This document shows, piece after piece, positions 1-13,091 of a DNA stretch of 64,000 nucleotides (position 1 is the first letter of the stretch; each line of letters opens with the position of its first letter). A program made the position numbers and the translations under genes. Source of the stretch: Polyodon spathula (taxonomy: Eukaryota; Chordata; Actinopteri; Acipenseriformes; Polyodontidae). The notes below the pieces were generated by a model. It was given only the letters and a program-made list of their open reading frames with translations. It did no database searches and had not been told where the DNA came from. The stretch covers positions 24,242,969-24,306,968 of the forward strand of contig NC_054549.1 of the NCBI RefSeq assembly GCF_017654505.1, in the 5' to 3' direction.

Positions 1-230
1 CATCATTGTAGACTGTGGGGATGAGCATGCAGTTCATCATTGTAGACTGTGGGGACGAGCATGCAGTTCATCAGATTTCCCCCATAATCTGCCTTGTAGT
101 TCCCATGCTTTATGCATTCATCATTGTAGACTTGTCACACCATGCAGTTTACCATTGTAGAAGGGGGTGAGCAGGCATTCATCATGGTAAACACTTTTCT
201 CAGCAGCAGTTCTGACATTGTAGACCCCTA
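1..230. repeat. Degenerate minisatellite, 34-bp unit
   Basis: The unit begins CATCATTGTAGACTGTGGGG and is near-identical at 1-34 and 35-68. Looser copies of the CATTGTAGAC core recur to about 230. It lies in the ARHGEF3 intron upstream of the first exon in the window. No coding signal is seen. Confidence 0.75.
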
Positions 231-261
231 TAGCAACTAGTTTGTAATTATATATATATAT

Positions 262-905
262 AGTGATGAATTCTGAATGCTGAGCTATTTTTTAAATAAA
301 CACAAAAACCAAAAATAAACAAACATGCAGACCAATCACCTAGCTCTTATTCAGAGCACTGACTAAACACAATACCCGCCCTACCAAACACGGGACAGCT
401 AAGTCTGTTTTCCCATCCTAAAACAAAACACAGCTTAACACAAAGATTTCACACTACCTTTTTTTCACGATTGCACACACTTACAACCAGGCTCTTCACT
501 CTGCAGCAGCCCTGAGCAGACTGGCTGCTATTTCTTTAAATAAACCCTGCACCTGGCTCAAACATTTACAATCACCACCAGGTGCAGGGCACTGACTAAA
601 CACAATACCCGCCCTACCAAACACGGGACAACAATCCTAAAACAAAACACAGTTTAACACAAAGGTTTCACACTACCTTTTTTTCACGATTGCACACACT
701 TACAACCAGGCTCTTCACTCTGCAGCAGCCCTGAACAGACTGGCTGTCTTTCTTAAATACCCTGCACCTGGCTCTAATTTACAATAACACCAGTTGCAGG
801 GGATAATTAATAATAAACAATTAACAATAAACAGTAAAACAAACATTTGTCGTAAACACAACATGCGTTTCCACCTGTTTTAGCAAGAGAGGATCTCTCC
901 CCCTC
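262..905 (-). mobile_element. LTR-like dispersed repeat with internal tandem duplication
   Basis: Read on the minus strand, a block with the motif CCAGGTGCAGGGTATTTAA followed by AAGAGCCTGGTTGTAAG resembles the promoter part of an LTR. The same block occurs on the plus strand at about 36542-36765, so it is dispersed. Here a segment of about 230 bp is tandemly duplicated (356-588 and 589-799; the second copy is shorter by a small deletion). No internal retroelement genes are seen. It could instead be another dispersed family with a TATA-like box. Confidence 0.5.
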
Positions 906-920
906 TCCCTGGGAGTACTG

Positions 921-922
<2 letters not shown>

Positions 923-1007
<85 letters not shown>
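923..1007. repeat. (AT)n-(GT)n compound microsatellite
   Basis: About 50 bp of alternating AT runs directly into about 32 bp of alternating GT. The Thr-His and Ile-Tyr repeat reading frames across it are an artefact of the dinucleotide repeat. Confidence 0.97.
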
Positions 1008-1010
<3 letters not shown>

Positions 1011-1248
1011 AAAGTTTTATTCATATTATGATCTATATATGGCCCTTATATTTGAAATACACTGAAAGATTTATGAAATATAGATGGAGATGGCCTTTCC
1101 TTTGCAAAGGTCAAATGTGATCTTTTTTTTTCCTGAATAAATACAAGAATGTTCTGCATGGGGGATCATGTGCCCTTTTAGTTTGCCTAAATTATAGTCA
1201 AAAACGTTATACAGGCATCTGACTGTTTGTTTTCCCTCCATGTGACAG

Positions 1249-1356
1249 GAGCCCAGTAGCAAGCGGGTGAAGCCTCTCTCCAGGGTGACATCTCTGGCCA
1301 GCCTCATCCCCCCTGTGAAGACCACGCCTCTGAAGAGGATTGGCCAAACCCTGCAG
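1249..1356 (+). CDS. ARHGEF3: ARHGEF3 coding exon, first in window
   Basis: 36 codons, phase 0 at both ends. Acceptor TGTGACAG and donor GTACGT. It encodes the basic N-terminal region (SSKRVKPLSRVTSLASLIPP), which precedes the DH domain and is rich in Ser/Thr next to basic residues. Confidence 0.93.
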
Positions 1357-4300
1357 GTACGTCTGTCCGTGCCGTTTAGTCTCAGCCACACTGGCATTGA
1401 GGAGATCTTCCTGAATCGCTATTGAAAATGAATCAAGAAGTGAGAATTGACCATGGTCTGGAGTAAACCTTAGCAATTAAAATCCACACATTTTAATATA
1501 AATGTAGAATGTTTGCAGGGAGCTTTACAAATAGAACAATATAAAAGTAGATGATATCATAAATGTGAAATAGATGCTGTTCAAAGTGGACCTGTGCTAA
1601 GCAGCATCCACAGAATAGGAAATATTGCCTTGTGAATGTTTCACGTTGTGTTTGCGAGCCATTGCAGTGCCACTGTCTGCCTGTCTGTCTGCAAACCCCA
1701 GTGTGAATATACAGACCAAACAGGCCACTGTCTGTCTGTCTGCAAACCCCAGTGTGAATATACAGATCAAACGGGCCTTTGTCTGTCTGTCTGTCTGTCT
1801 GTCCTTCTGTCTGTCTGTCCAAACAGGGGTGAGAGGAGAGGACTATTCCCAGAAGAGAAGAGGATTAGATTGCATAGCGCTGCCAGGAAACACACATCAG
1901 CTACAGTGTTTACTTCATGAGTGTTAGCTGCCCTTTCAAAAAGACTGAAATGGAGCAATGCAATTGCGTAGGACCTAACTATTTGCAAAGGAACAGTTTG
2001 ACGCATGTATTGGCTAAGTTACAGTTTTTGTTTTTCTTCTAAAAATAGTATTTATTTTTTTGTGGGGTTCGGGTCATGTACTGCAAGCATACAGTCTTTA
2101 TACATTATTAATTGAAGCCTTTTATAAGTATATCCAAAATAATTGTTTAATACTTTCTCTTAGGTCACTTCTGTGTTGAGTATATATTTTAAATACATTG
2201 TTCATCTTGCCTAGAGCAACCTATATTTTATTTATTTATTTAAACATAATTATATAAGCAGTTGTGTGTTCAAACACCATGGGGCCCTGGCGTAAAGCAA
2301 AGACACTTTTTCAAAGAGGGGTAAATGACTTGAACAGGCTGGTGGCAGTGCTTTTCAGCTGCCTGTCTCCAGCATTCTGCTGCTGCTGTTGTTCTCACTT
2401 TGTTCTGTGGTTCAGTATCTAGGGGAGGGAACGCAGATCCCTGCACTGTGGGTTTGTTCCATAGCGTGACTACACCAGAGATCCTGCATCCCCCTGCGCC
2501 TATAGATCTCCAGCGCTGTCTGTGAGGGAGGGTTTGTGCCACCTCTGAAGAGAGAGATAGAGGCTACTTCACTCCACTGTGGAGCAGTGTGGAAAGAGAT
2601 TCCAGCTCCAGCTAGACTCCCCTGTGAGAGAGCCACACTGGCCTTGCTTAGTGTTACAACTGTATTTAGACAGCTGTTGTGTTCATTTACGTAATTACAG
2701 AGTTGGCTCGGAATACTAAGTCTAGCCAAAGCTATATAGCATTTTAGCGATGAATACGATACATTCAGCTTTATCTGTATGTTCTTAGACCTAAGCCTGT
2801 TCATTTTCTTAGTGGTTATTCCCCGAAGGACCTGCATTAGCCATAACCTTCTCTGTTATTTGGAAAATAGTCTCTCAGAGGTATGTTGTATTGCTAATAC
2901 TACAGCTCCTTCACACGCAATGTGACTGGGATTTTGCTACTGTTTTTATTAATGATCTGAGCTGCTAATGAATTCTGCAATCTTCAGACCTAATATTGAA
3001 ATTATAACATGAGCAATGTTCAGCTGTGCAGTGAATACTATATATATGTATATACTGTATTGTGGCAGGGCGATTGCCCTGCACAATGGTAAATTAGTGT
3101 TGGAGTGATTTTATATGTGGGAATGGGTTTATTTTGTGTCGTTTTGGAGTTAATTTGTTTGATTGAATTATTGTTTACAGACGGGCACTCGATTGAGACT
3201 TGCTGCCTGCTATGCTTGGTTGAGCGGAAGGGCAGCAAGTGATTGGCTGTGCTGGTCCTCAATCAGCAGGTGGGCGGGTCTCGACCGAGTGTCTGTCAAG
3301 TTAAAAACATCCGCGAGAGATAGCTCGGAGCTGCTGCAAGGCCTGCCATTTTCACGGCACCTTTGATTTATAGTTTATAGTACTATGTTTTATTTTGCAT
3401 TTTTGTACAGTTTGCTGTATTAGTCCTCTGTGCGTTACCATCACTGGTAACATCACATGACTTAGGAGCAGCTGATTAACACAGCCCTTTATAACTCTTG
3501 TTATCTTTTGTCTTTGACATAAAAACCTCACATGTGCCTGAGGCCATTTAATAAAAATAGGCTGCTTTTCTATGACGCCCAGCCCATCATTTTTGTATTT
3601 GTAAGCTTGAACATGCTTTTTTACCCATTGAAATTAAAGAAACCACATGTCCTAGCAGTTTCTACCAGCCCATCACATGTGTGTGTGGTGGCACATAAAT
3701 ATAAGAAAGACAAATATATATATATATATCTATATATATATATATAGTATATCAGTGATTAGAAATCCTGGCCTGTGAATGGTTAAAACCTTATCATAGG
3801 TGGAGAAATAGATTTAACTATTGCCCTAGCATCCTTACGCCACTGGTCAATAGTTTCCGTCTGTCATGTGATTGGTTCACATCACTGTCAGTCCCGCCCC
3901 TTTTCAAAGGAATGCCTTTCTCCCCTGCACTCTTGGCTGAAAGCGATTCTGTGAGTTGACAGATAAATGAATTACAAAACACACTACAAAAGAAAGATGC
4001 CCGTATTTACTATTCAACCTTGACTCACTTATTTTCTTGACTGACTCATATATGAAATATGTATCTCTGCTTAGAAAGATGGTATTTATTAAGTATGCAT
4101 ATAATATATATACTGCTATTGTATTTGTAAGATTAAGCTATATGAAACTGATGCAGTCTTCAGAGGTAACATTTGTCTACTTGCCTTAGTTCTTATAGAG
4201 TTTATGATTGTGTGTTTTAAGTTACTTTAATATAGATGCTGTATCTCATTCTGTAGTCTATTTTTTAATAAGTATTCTTTTAAAAAAAACGGAACAGGTT

Positions 4301-7300
4301 ACAATGAGGAACTGTTTTAGGCGTGTTTAATATGCTGAGTCACATAATCACTATAGGAGACGTAGCGATTGGAAGCTGTATCTTTCAGCAGCTTATGCAA
4401 GCAACGTGCAATCTCTGACACCTGCAAGACAGGTGATTGTGTTGGGATTGTTTTATTTTCCAAAAACAGACATCTGATCCTGAGATTCACTGCCGCGGTG
4501 TTACCAGGAGGGCTGTGTGCGTGCTCATTTACCAGTGAAGAGTGCCTTGTGTTCGCATGCATTGTTGTGGCTAGGAGCAGCTGATTAACACAGCCCTCTA
4601 TAACTCTTGTTATCTTTTGTCTTTGACATAAACAATCTCACATGTGCCTGAGGCCATTTAATAAAAATAGGCTGCTTTTCTATGACGCCCAGCCCATCAT
4701 TTTTATATTTCTAAGCACCCTTGAGTATGCTTTTTTATTATTGAAATTAAAGAAACCACATGTCCTAGCAGTTTCTACCAGCCCATAAAATAAAGAAAGA
4801 AGAAACTTTATTTTAATACCAGCAATCTTGTATTAAAGTTTTTACTTTGTGGGTACTGTTGTGGGCAGTTAATATATTCTTAAGAGCAATAAATTAAAGG
4901 ATCCAAGAACTGCTTGCATAAAGAGATACTCATAGTGGTATTAAATCATTATGTGAAATTTGTCTTAAATCTTTTAAGCTATTTTTCTCTCTTTTCACTC
5001 CTATATTAAAAACCCTCTCTCTCTCCCTAGACGGGTTAATTAAATCACGGAGACGGGTTTGATTAGCCTTTTGTTTCCTGAGTGCCTGGTGCATTCAAGG
5101 TGTGAGGTTGATCGTTATCTCTAGGCAAAGCTGGACAAATTAGATTAAGGTTCATTCAATGTAGATTCCTGATGATATATCATCATAAGAACAAAACATA
5201 GGAAAGTCCATGACATTTGCAATATATTTGTGATGGTAATGTCTATAGAACCTACAACTTTGATAAGTAAATCCATAATGAAAAGACAAAACCTCCCACC
5301 CTTCTCAATTTTTGAAACTCAAGTGGTTTACAGCAAAGCCACAATTGATCCCAGTTTCGTCTGACATCACAGCGTCACTGACAAGGCTATTGTTTTACCT
5401 GACAGACGCTCATGGTTTATGATCTTCTTTTATGGTGGGAATTTATTTTTTAAAGGTTTAAAAATAACTGTGCTGCAGAGTTCTATTCACAGCCTGGCTT
5501 CCCGTACATTTGCTCATCTAGCATCGTTGAAAACACTGAAAAGGTTAAATACGTTCAAATAAAACACGAACTTGACTGCAGGCGATTTATCTTGACAATT
5601 GATACGAAGCACCTTCTTTGTGTTTAAAGGATTATTGCAGACATGTTTACACAGATCTGCGTGACACTCCATCTGCAAGCAAATGAGACTTGCAGAGACT
5701 TGCAGGGACCCCTGCCTCTCTGCCAGAAAGACAGTTTTCTTGCCTCGTGTGGCTGTGATTATGAAGTCAGCTGTACTGGCACAAGGCCCCCATATACATG
5801 CCAGCTCCGATCAACTGACTGAAGCCTTTGCCTGGTCTGTGTGGGGAAACAACCACACACTCTTACATGCAAGATTTTCCCATAGCAACGTGTAATGATG
5901 CACAGTGAAAGCTTAGGAAAACATTGTAAAGCACAGAGAGGTATGGTAAAGCATAGGGAAGCATTGTAAAGCACAGAGAGGTATGGTAAAGCATAGGGAA
6001 GCATTGTAGAGCACAGAGAGGTATGTTAAAGCATAGGGAAGCATTGTAAAGCACAGAGAAGTATGGTGAAGCATAGGAAAGCATTGCAAAGCACAGAGGT
6101 TATTATCATTCAGGGGCAGGCTCCACCTTTTCTACATACTGTATATCCTGTATGAGAGGCTTCTTTAAGTTTGAGCTACCGATCAGGCAAACCCTGCAAA
6201 AGTCCATTATTAAACAGCAGTGTACACTGTGTGAATCTAAAGCACGTTGGGGTGCCTCAGCATGAAACGTGCTGTATACAGTACATTTGATTGATAAATA
6301 GAACATGTTGAGGAACTGGAGCATACAGTTTCTTTTGAGTTTAATCAGACTTAATCAGTGTTTCCTGTGTTTACAGTGGTAGGGGTAATCGAGGTGATGG
6401 TCACTGTATTGTTCTTCATTGCTTCTTTTCCAGCGCTCCATCAGCTTCCGCAGCGAGAGCCGCTCTGAGATTTCCACCCTGCGGCCCTGGTCTCGCAATG
6501 CCCCCCCTGCGATCACCAAGCGCAGAGACAGCAAGCTGTGGAGCGAGACCTTCGATGTGAGAGTCAACCAGATGCTCTCTGCCAAGGAGATCAAGCGGCA
6601 AGAGGTAAGGGTCTGGAAGCCTATGTGTGTTTATTCCTGTGGATGTGAGAGGAGCTGCCCTCCTCCTCAGGATGTCCAGGGTTTCATTTGTGTTCCAGAA
6701 TAACAGGATCAGCCAGTCACTCAGAGAGGTGTCTCAGTGGACAGTGTTCAGCAGGGTGAGTCGCTCACTCAGAGAGGTGTCTCAGTGGACAGTGTTCAGC
6801 AGGGTGAGCCGGTCACTCAGAGAGGTGTATCAGTGGACAGTGTTCATCAGAGTGAGCTGATCACTCAGAGAGGTGTCTCAGTGGACAGTGTTCAGCAGGT
6901 TGAGCCGGTCACTCTGAGACACTGCCAGTTCTGCCTGGTGGTGCTGTGATAAGAGCTGGGAGCTCATAATCTCTAGGTTTCAATACAATCCTAAATGAAA
7001 TTGACAACATTTCTGGAGGAATTTGTAAGGCAAACTTAATAACACTGAACATGATTTGATGATAAGAATAGAGAAATGAGATTCACACACTGCCTGATAG
7101 CATAAGAGCAGGACTCTTCTCATTCACAACCAGCCTTTCATTCTTAAATGTCTGGAGCCACTACAGCTGAACTGCATGAGAGCAGACTAACATTCAAGAA
7201 TCTTTGCAGGGCTTAATTTCCTGAAAGGAAAGAAAGCTGTCATAATGACATTTCTATACATCTGTTTGTCTGTGGGAGTCTCACATACCATCTCATTTGT

Positions 7301-10300
7301 GTCATTAAAAAACCTGAATGCTTTAATCATGCATATCTGTCTGCCCATTTGATCCCCCTCCCTGTGATTATTTTACCAAGTGTATGACAGTCACATCAAA
7401 GAGAAAGGGAGACAGCATGGCCAATTCGAAACAGCTGTACAGCTGGATGTAGTAGCCATGTACCTCAGTCAGACCAGGCAGTCTGACTGCCCTGAGGAAA
7501 AATCCAGCAATCAACACTCTTGTTGTGTGCTGGTCAGAGCCGGTGGTTTACTGGTTTCCAGCTAGTTTAGGAGACTGGTGGCTGGTTGAAGAGCTGGTTA
7601 ACCTGCTCAACTACTTTACTGAGAAGTTCTAAAGTCAATTGTTTGTGTCTCATCTACTAAATGTATCTGTTTGTTGTAAACCTGGTCTGGGATTTTAGAT
7701 ACCAGTAAGAGGACAGCATAGTGTAGCCAGGGCAACCTACTGGGCTCAGCACAATCCATGATACTGATTCAAAGCAGTGAGGGCTGTGAGGACATGATGC
7801 AGTCACAACATGCCCTGAGGGTTAAAGCAGCGAGGGCTGTGAGGACATAATGCAGTCACTCACCACACGCCCTGAGGTTTGGACTGTATATTACGCTGAG
7901 GTTTCTCTTTCTTCTGCATTAAGTGTTGACAGCTTTAATCTTCTTGATTTTAGTCCTTTCTTTGTGGCCATTGATAATATAGACAACTCTGAAACTCATT
8001 GATGCTTCATTATTTTGATCAGGGCAGTGCATCCTTTAACCCAGCATAAAAAAGTATAGAAAACTATGGATATTGAAACTTTCAGTAACTTTCATCTTTT
8101 GTGCCAGCGTATATTTAAAAGGATAGGTTGCATAGATTATAGATTAAAACAAGGTTTTGTTTTGCTCATGCTGCTATGATGTGCTTGGGAGATTTGTTCT
8201 TATATAATGTTTTTTTGTTGTTGTCACATTGTCTCCTGCAGGCAATCTTTGAACTATCCCAGGGAGAACAAGACCTAATTGAAGACTTGAAGCTTGCCAA
8301 GAAGGTGAGACAATAACACAGAGAAAGGTGCAAGATTCATCCCTGAGGGGGTGGAGAGCGTCATGAGCACATCCTGTACATAGCTGCAGGGTGGGGGTTT
8401 GAAACCAGGTGCAGGCTGCGGGCCACGTCTCTGACAGAATCTCAGATAGTCACCAGCACTCTTATTACCCCACTGCTGAGCAGTGTGCCGAGTTCAGAGA
8501 CGCAGGGCTCTTATTACCCTGCTGCTGAGCAGTGTGCAGAGTTCAGAGACGCAGGGCTCTTATTACCCCGCTGCTGAGCAGTATGCAGAGTTCAGAGATG
8601 CAGGGCTACTCTGCGTTTGTTTAGAACACAGTTCCTTTCCCCTGGTGATCATTTCATAACTCTTTGATTTGAATGATCTGAACCATGCTGGATCTCAATA
8701 GCTGCTGCTTCTTCATTGATCTCATTTCATTGTAGTAATGTTAATAAATATAAATCATACTGGGGAAGACACCAGTGGGACTTGCAGACCTAAAGACAGC
8801 ACTGTTCAGTGGTAAATGCATTGGATACATATGGGAAAAGCAAGGGAAGCTTCATTTTATCCCCAGGTAAAAAGCAGCAGAGCAGTTAAACTGTTATTTG
8901 GAAACGTTTCTCGCTACATTAATAACTTTCAAATTGTTATTCCTTCGTCAAGCCAAAAAAGATGTTGCCAGACACACTTCCGGTCGAAATGTTTGTCTAA
9001 TTTCATAAAATTTCTCTTTAAGTTCAATGCTCTTAGCTTTTCCAGTACTTAGCGTGCAGTGTTGTGACTGGCAACCTGAAGTTGCAGAAAAGCAAACTTT
9101 ACTGTACTGCAGCATGCACTTGAAAAATTAATTCTCTGATCGGAGCATTTTGTGGTTAATGCAAATCTCGACTAATTAAAGCATGTAGGTGAAGTGTACT
9201 CGATAGCTGTATTCATTTACAATGTGCCCACTTGCGTAAGGGAGGAGCTGTGTTGAGTGTTAGCTAAGGGAGCTCTTCTGTTTGTACACAGGCCTACCAT
9301 GACCCCATGCTGAAGCTCTCCATTATGACAGAGCAGGAGCTCAACCAGATATTCGGGACTCTGGACTCTCTCATCCCTCTGCATGAAGGTAGAGAAACTT
9401 TTCTTTTTTTTACTTAAACACAAAGTTGCCCTGTTTTCAGAGCTGCCACAACAGTGAAGTCTCTTCCAGTGCCGTAAAGTTGTGTAAATGTTTGCAAGCT
9501 TCCTGCAAAGAAAATTGGCCTCCTTGTAATTGACAAACACTCCTCATGTTTCTGTGTTGGTCAGATCTTCTGAGCCGTCTTCGAGAAGCCAGGAAGCCGG
9601 ACGGATCAACGGAGCATGTCGGCCACATCCTGGTAGGCTGGGTAAGGAAACTTGTGTTTGTAGCAGTCTGGCCAGATTGAACCCAGAGCAGAGACTCCTT
9701 CTTTGTGTTCCACTGAGAATGGCTTCCATTTCTGATTACTTAATTGCTGGCATAGGAAATCAAGCCTAAGCAGATCATTGCTTTCAATATTGCATTCCTC
9801 TTGTTGTTAGTTATAGTATAGGTTTATAAGCTTTTCTTTGAATGCAGTGCTTTTCTTTTACTTTTTGCACTGGAGTCCCCTAGTTCCAAAGAGCGCACCC
9901 TCAGACCGCCTCTTATAGAAGTTCCCCATGGTAAGTTTGCAGTTTTTCCCCCAAGCTTTTCCCTTGCTTACACCTTGCATTCACCATTGTTTCCCATAGT
10001 TTCCCATGTTTTTAATATGCTGTACAACCTCTCTGTGCTTTACCGTGCTTTCAATATGCTGTATTACACTGTGCTTTGATTTTAATGTGGGGAAACTTGC
10101 CTGGCTGAACAGGCCTCACAGACACCCCTCTTCTTCACTGATTTGTAAACCGAATGATGGTTACTGTAGAAATGTTGCTCTGGTCCTAATCATTTAATAC
10201 ATAATTAGGTATTTCTGAAATCATTGCAAACAGCCTAAAATAGATGTCAGTGTTTCCAACCCAAGCATCCGTTTCCCTCTGCAACCCCCTGAGTAATCAG

Positions 10301-13019
10301 CTTTATAATGGATTAATCAGAGCAGCCTCCCAAGGAGAAGGGCAGGAGAGGGGGGTGAACGAGCAGCCCAGCCTCCCGAGGAGAAGGGCAGGAAAGGGGG
10401 GTGAACGAGCAGCCCAGCCTCCTGAGGAGAAGGGCAGGAGAGGGGGGTGAACGAGCAGACCAGCCTCCCGAGGGCAAGGGCAGGAGAGGAGGCTGAACGA
10501 GCAGCCCAGCCTCCCAAGGTGAAGGGTAGGAGAGGGGATAGAATGAGCAGCCCAGCCTCCCAAGGTGAAGGGCAGAAGAGGGTGGTGAACGAGCAGCCCA
10601 TCCTCCCGAGAAGAAGGGCAGGAGAGGGGGTTGAATGAGCAGCAGGGGGGGGGGGGAATGTTCCTGCAGCTTTAGGAAACAGAAGAAAAGAGGCAAACAA
10701 ACAATAACTCAGGGGCTGAGCTGTTTTTCTAAAGTCTGGATTGCACAGTTACTCACTAAAGAGCAGCCTCTCTGGTGGAGTTTGCAATGGGATGGCCCTT
10801 AATGGAGCAGTGGTTTCCCCTCCAGTGGGAGGATATTCAGGGTTGACTGTTTCACTGCAGCTGTGACAGGACCCCTCTGCATTACAGCATAGATTAGTTT
10901 AACCTCATTGTGGCAAGAACAAAAGAGCTGCTTGTTGAGGCTGTTTTAAGATGTAATGGACCTCTTTACATGTGCAAATCAAAAAGAAATTGATCCTGCT
11001 GTAGAGGTCCAGCCACAGCCTTGCTGAAATACCTGCTTCTTTTGTTCTCAATAGACGCTATTCATCAGTCTGAAACTATAACCCCACCAGAAACTAGACC
11101 TTTCTGTGGGTTTAACATGCCTGTAGGAACCTCAATGACCTTTTCAATTGCATCCTTTCAATTGTACCTACAGTTAGTCTTAAAACACTTACCATAAGTT
11201 ACAATGTCCATAGTTTACACTACTGTTAATAGCAACCACATGTCTCAAATGAGCGATTTCCAGCCCTGTTAATAGCAATCACATGTCTCACACAAGCGAT
11301 CTCCAGCCCTCTGGGAAATATCACCTTTGGGAAAATGAGGACAGTTTACATATAAGTTACTGTTTAAAAATGTTTTACTGTGTTCTGAAAATACAGCATC
11401 CAGTGCAACAGAGCACAGAACCTTGCAATCTGCATGCTCACAGCAGTTGATTGGAAAGGTGGCAGGGCTAAGTACAGATGTCATTTAAATCATGAAAAAA
11501 GGAACCTCCTGGTGTTTTTGTTACAGACAGAAATAGGAGTCTTGTATTGTTTGAATTAGGCTTGGTACACTTAAGCCAACACTGTTGTAGAATTGCATAG
11601 ACCACATGTAAAGTTTAGTTCAAGTCCTACTTAATAACTCAATGAAAATAATTATTTTAAATAAATAAATAATAATTTTTATATAACGCCTTTTTATAGT
11701 GGACCACCATCACAAAGTGCTTTACAAGATACGAGAACTATGTGTGTGAACTATGCATCAGTTGCAGAGTCACATACAACAACATCTCACCCCAAAGACA
11801 GAACACAAGGAAGTTAAGTGACTCGCTCAGGGTCACACAATGAGTCAGTGGCTGAGCTGGTATTTGAACCGGATACTTGTTGGTTACAAGCCTGTTTCTT
11901 TAACCACTGGACAACACAGCCTCCTATAAATGTTTTTATTGAACAATATTGTAATAATGCAATAGTGTTTAATGCATGCTTGAAGCAATGTTTTATTTTG
12001 CAATGTTGTTTTTTGTACTGTTATGACGGGTAGATGCAGTTTATTGGTGCACTCCTGATAAAGCACACGGTGTAGATCTAGTTTCTCCTGGAACTATGAA
12101 TTGCTGAAGGTAGTGGTCCTCACAGTTTGCTTGTCTGAGCGCTCCTGTGTTTGTGGGATACAGTTTGCTTGTCTGAGCACTCCTGTGTTTGTGGGATACA
12201 GTTTGCTTGTCTGAGCGCTCCTGTGTTTGTTGGGTGCAGTTTGCTTGTCCCAGCGCTCCTGTGTTTGTGGGGTACAGTTTGCTTGTCCGAGCGCTCCTGT
12301 GTTTGTGGGGTGCAGTTTGCTTGTTAGAGAGCTCCTGTGTTTGTGGGATACAGTTTGCTTGTCTGAGCGCTCCTGTGTTTGTTGGGTGCAGTTTGCTTGT
12401 CTGAACGCTCCTGTGTTTGTGGGACACAGTTTGCTTGTCTGAGCGCTCCTGTGTTTGTTGGGTGCAGTTTGCTTATCCCAGCGCTCCTGTGTTTATAGGA
12501 TGCAGGAGGAGGCAGACAGACAGGTGCTTCAAAGCAGAGGAGTCCCGCTTCCCTGTTTAAAGTGAATGTTGGAAGTTGGTTGTAGGATGTTCTTATGGAG
12601 TGTTTACAAACTGTTACTCATTAATGCCATCAGAGAGATAAGTAATGCAGCTTCTCACAATTGTTTACTACAGGGAACTGAATCACAGTGTTGTGGATAA
12701 ACTTTAACTTATTTTTTAACATTATTGCTAAATGTGGGAAGCTACTGATTTCTAGTGTGCTAGAACCTTGTTTACTCAGGCTATTACAGTGTTCAGTGAT
12801 GAGCCTTTGGTTTGGTGTTCAATGACACTTTGGAAAAAGTTCCCATTGATGATGAAGTCACGTTGATTAAGGGTTTAATATCAACCAGTGTGGGAGGTGT
12901 CAAGAGAAGAGGGTTACTTACACAACAGGAAACCACGCATTCACATTTCAATAATTATACAAGAGTGCTTATAGAGTTACTTGTGGGCTGTACAGCCATG
13001 ATGAGGAAAAGGTATTAGT

Positions 13020-13091
<72 letters not shown>

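Noticed and set aside
10303..10700. Overlapping Pro/Leu-rich and Arg-rich frames of up to 127 residues
   Set aside because: The 46-bp purine-rich minisatellite keeps several frames open at once; there is no splice or start context.
12041..12442. Repetitive Cys/Val- and Asn/Thr-rich frames
   Set aside because: 38-bp minisatellite artefacts.
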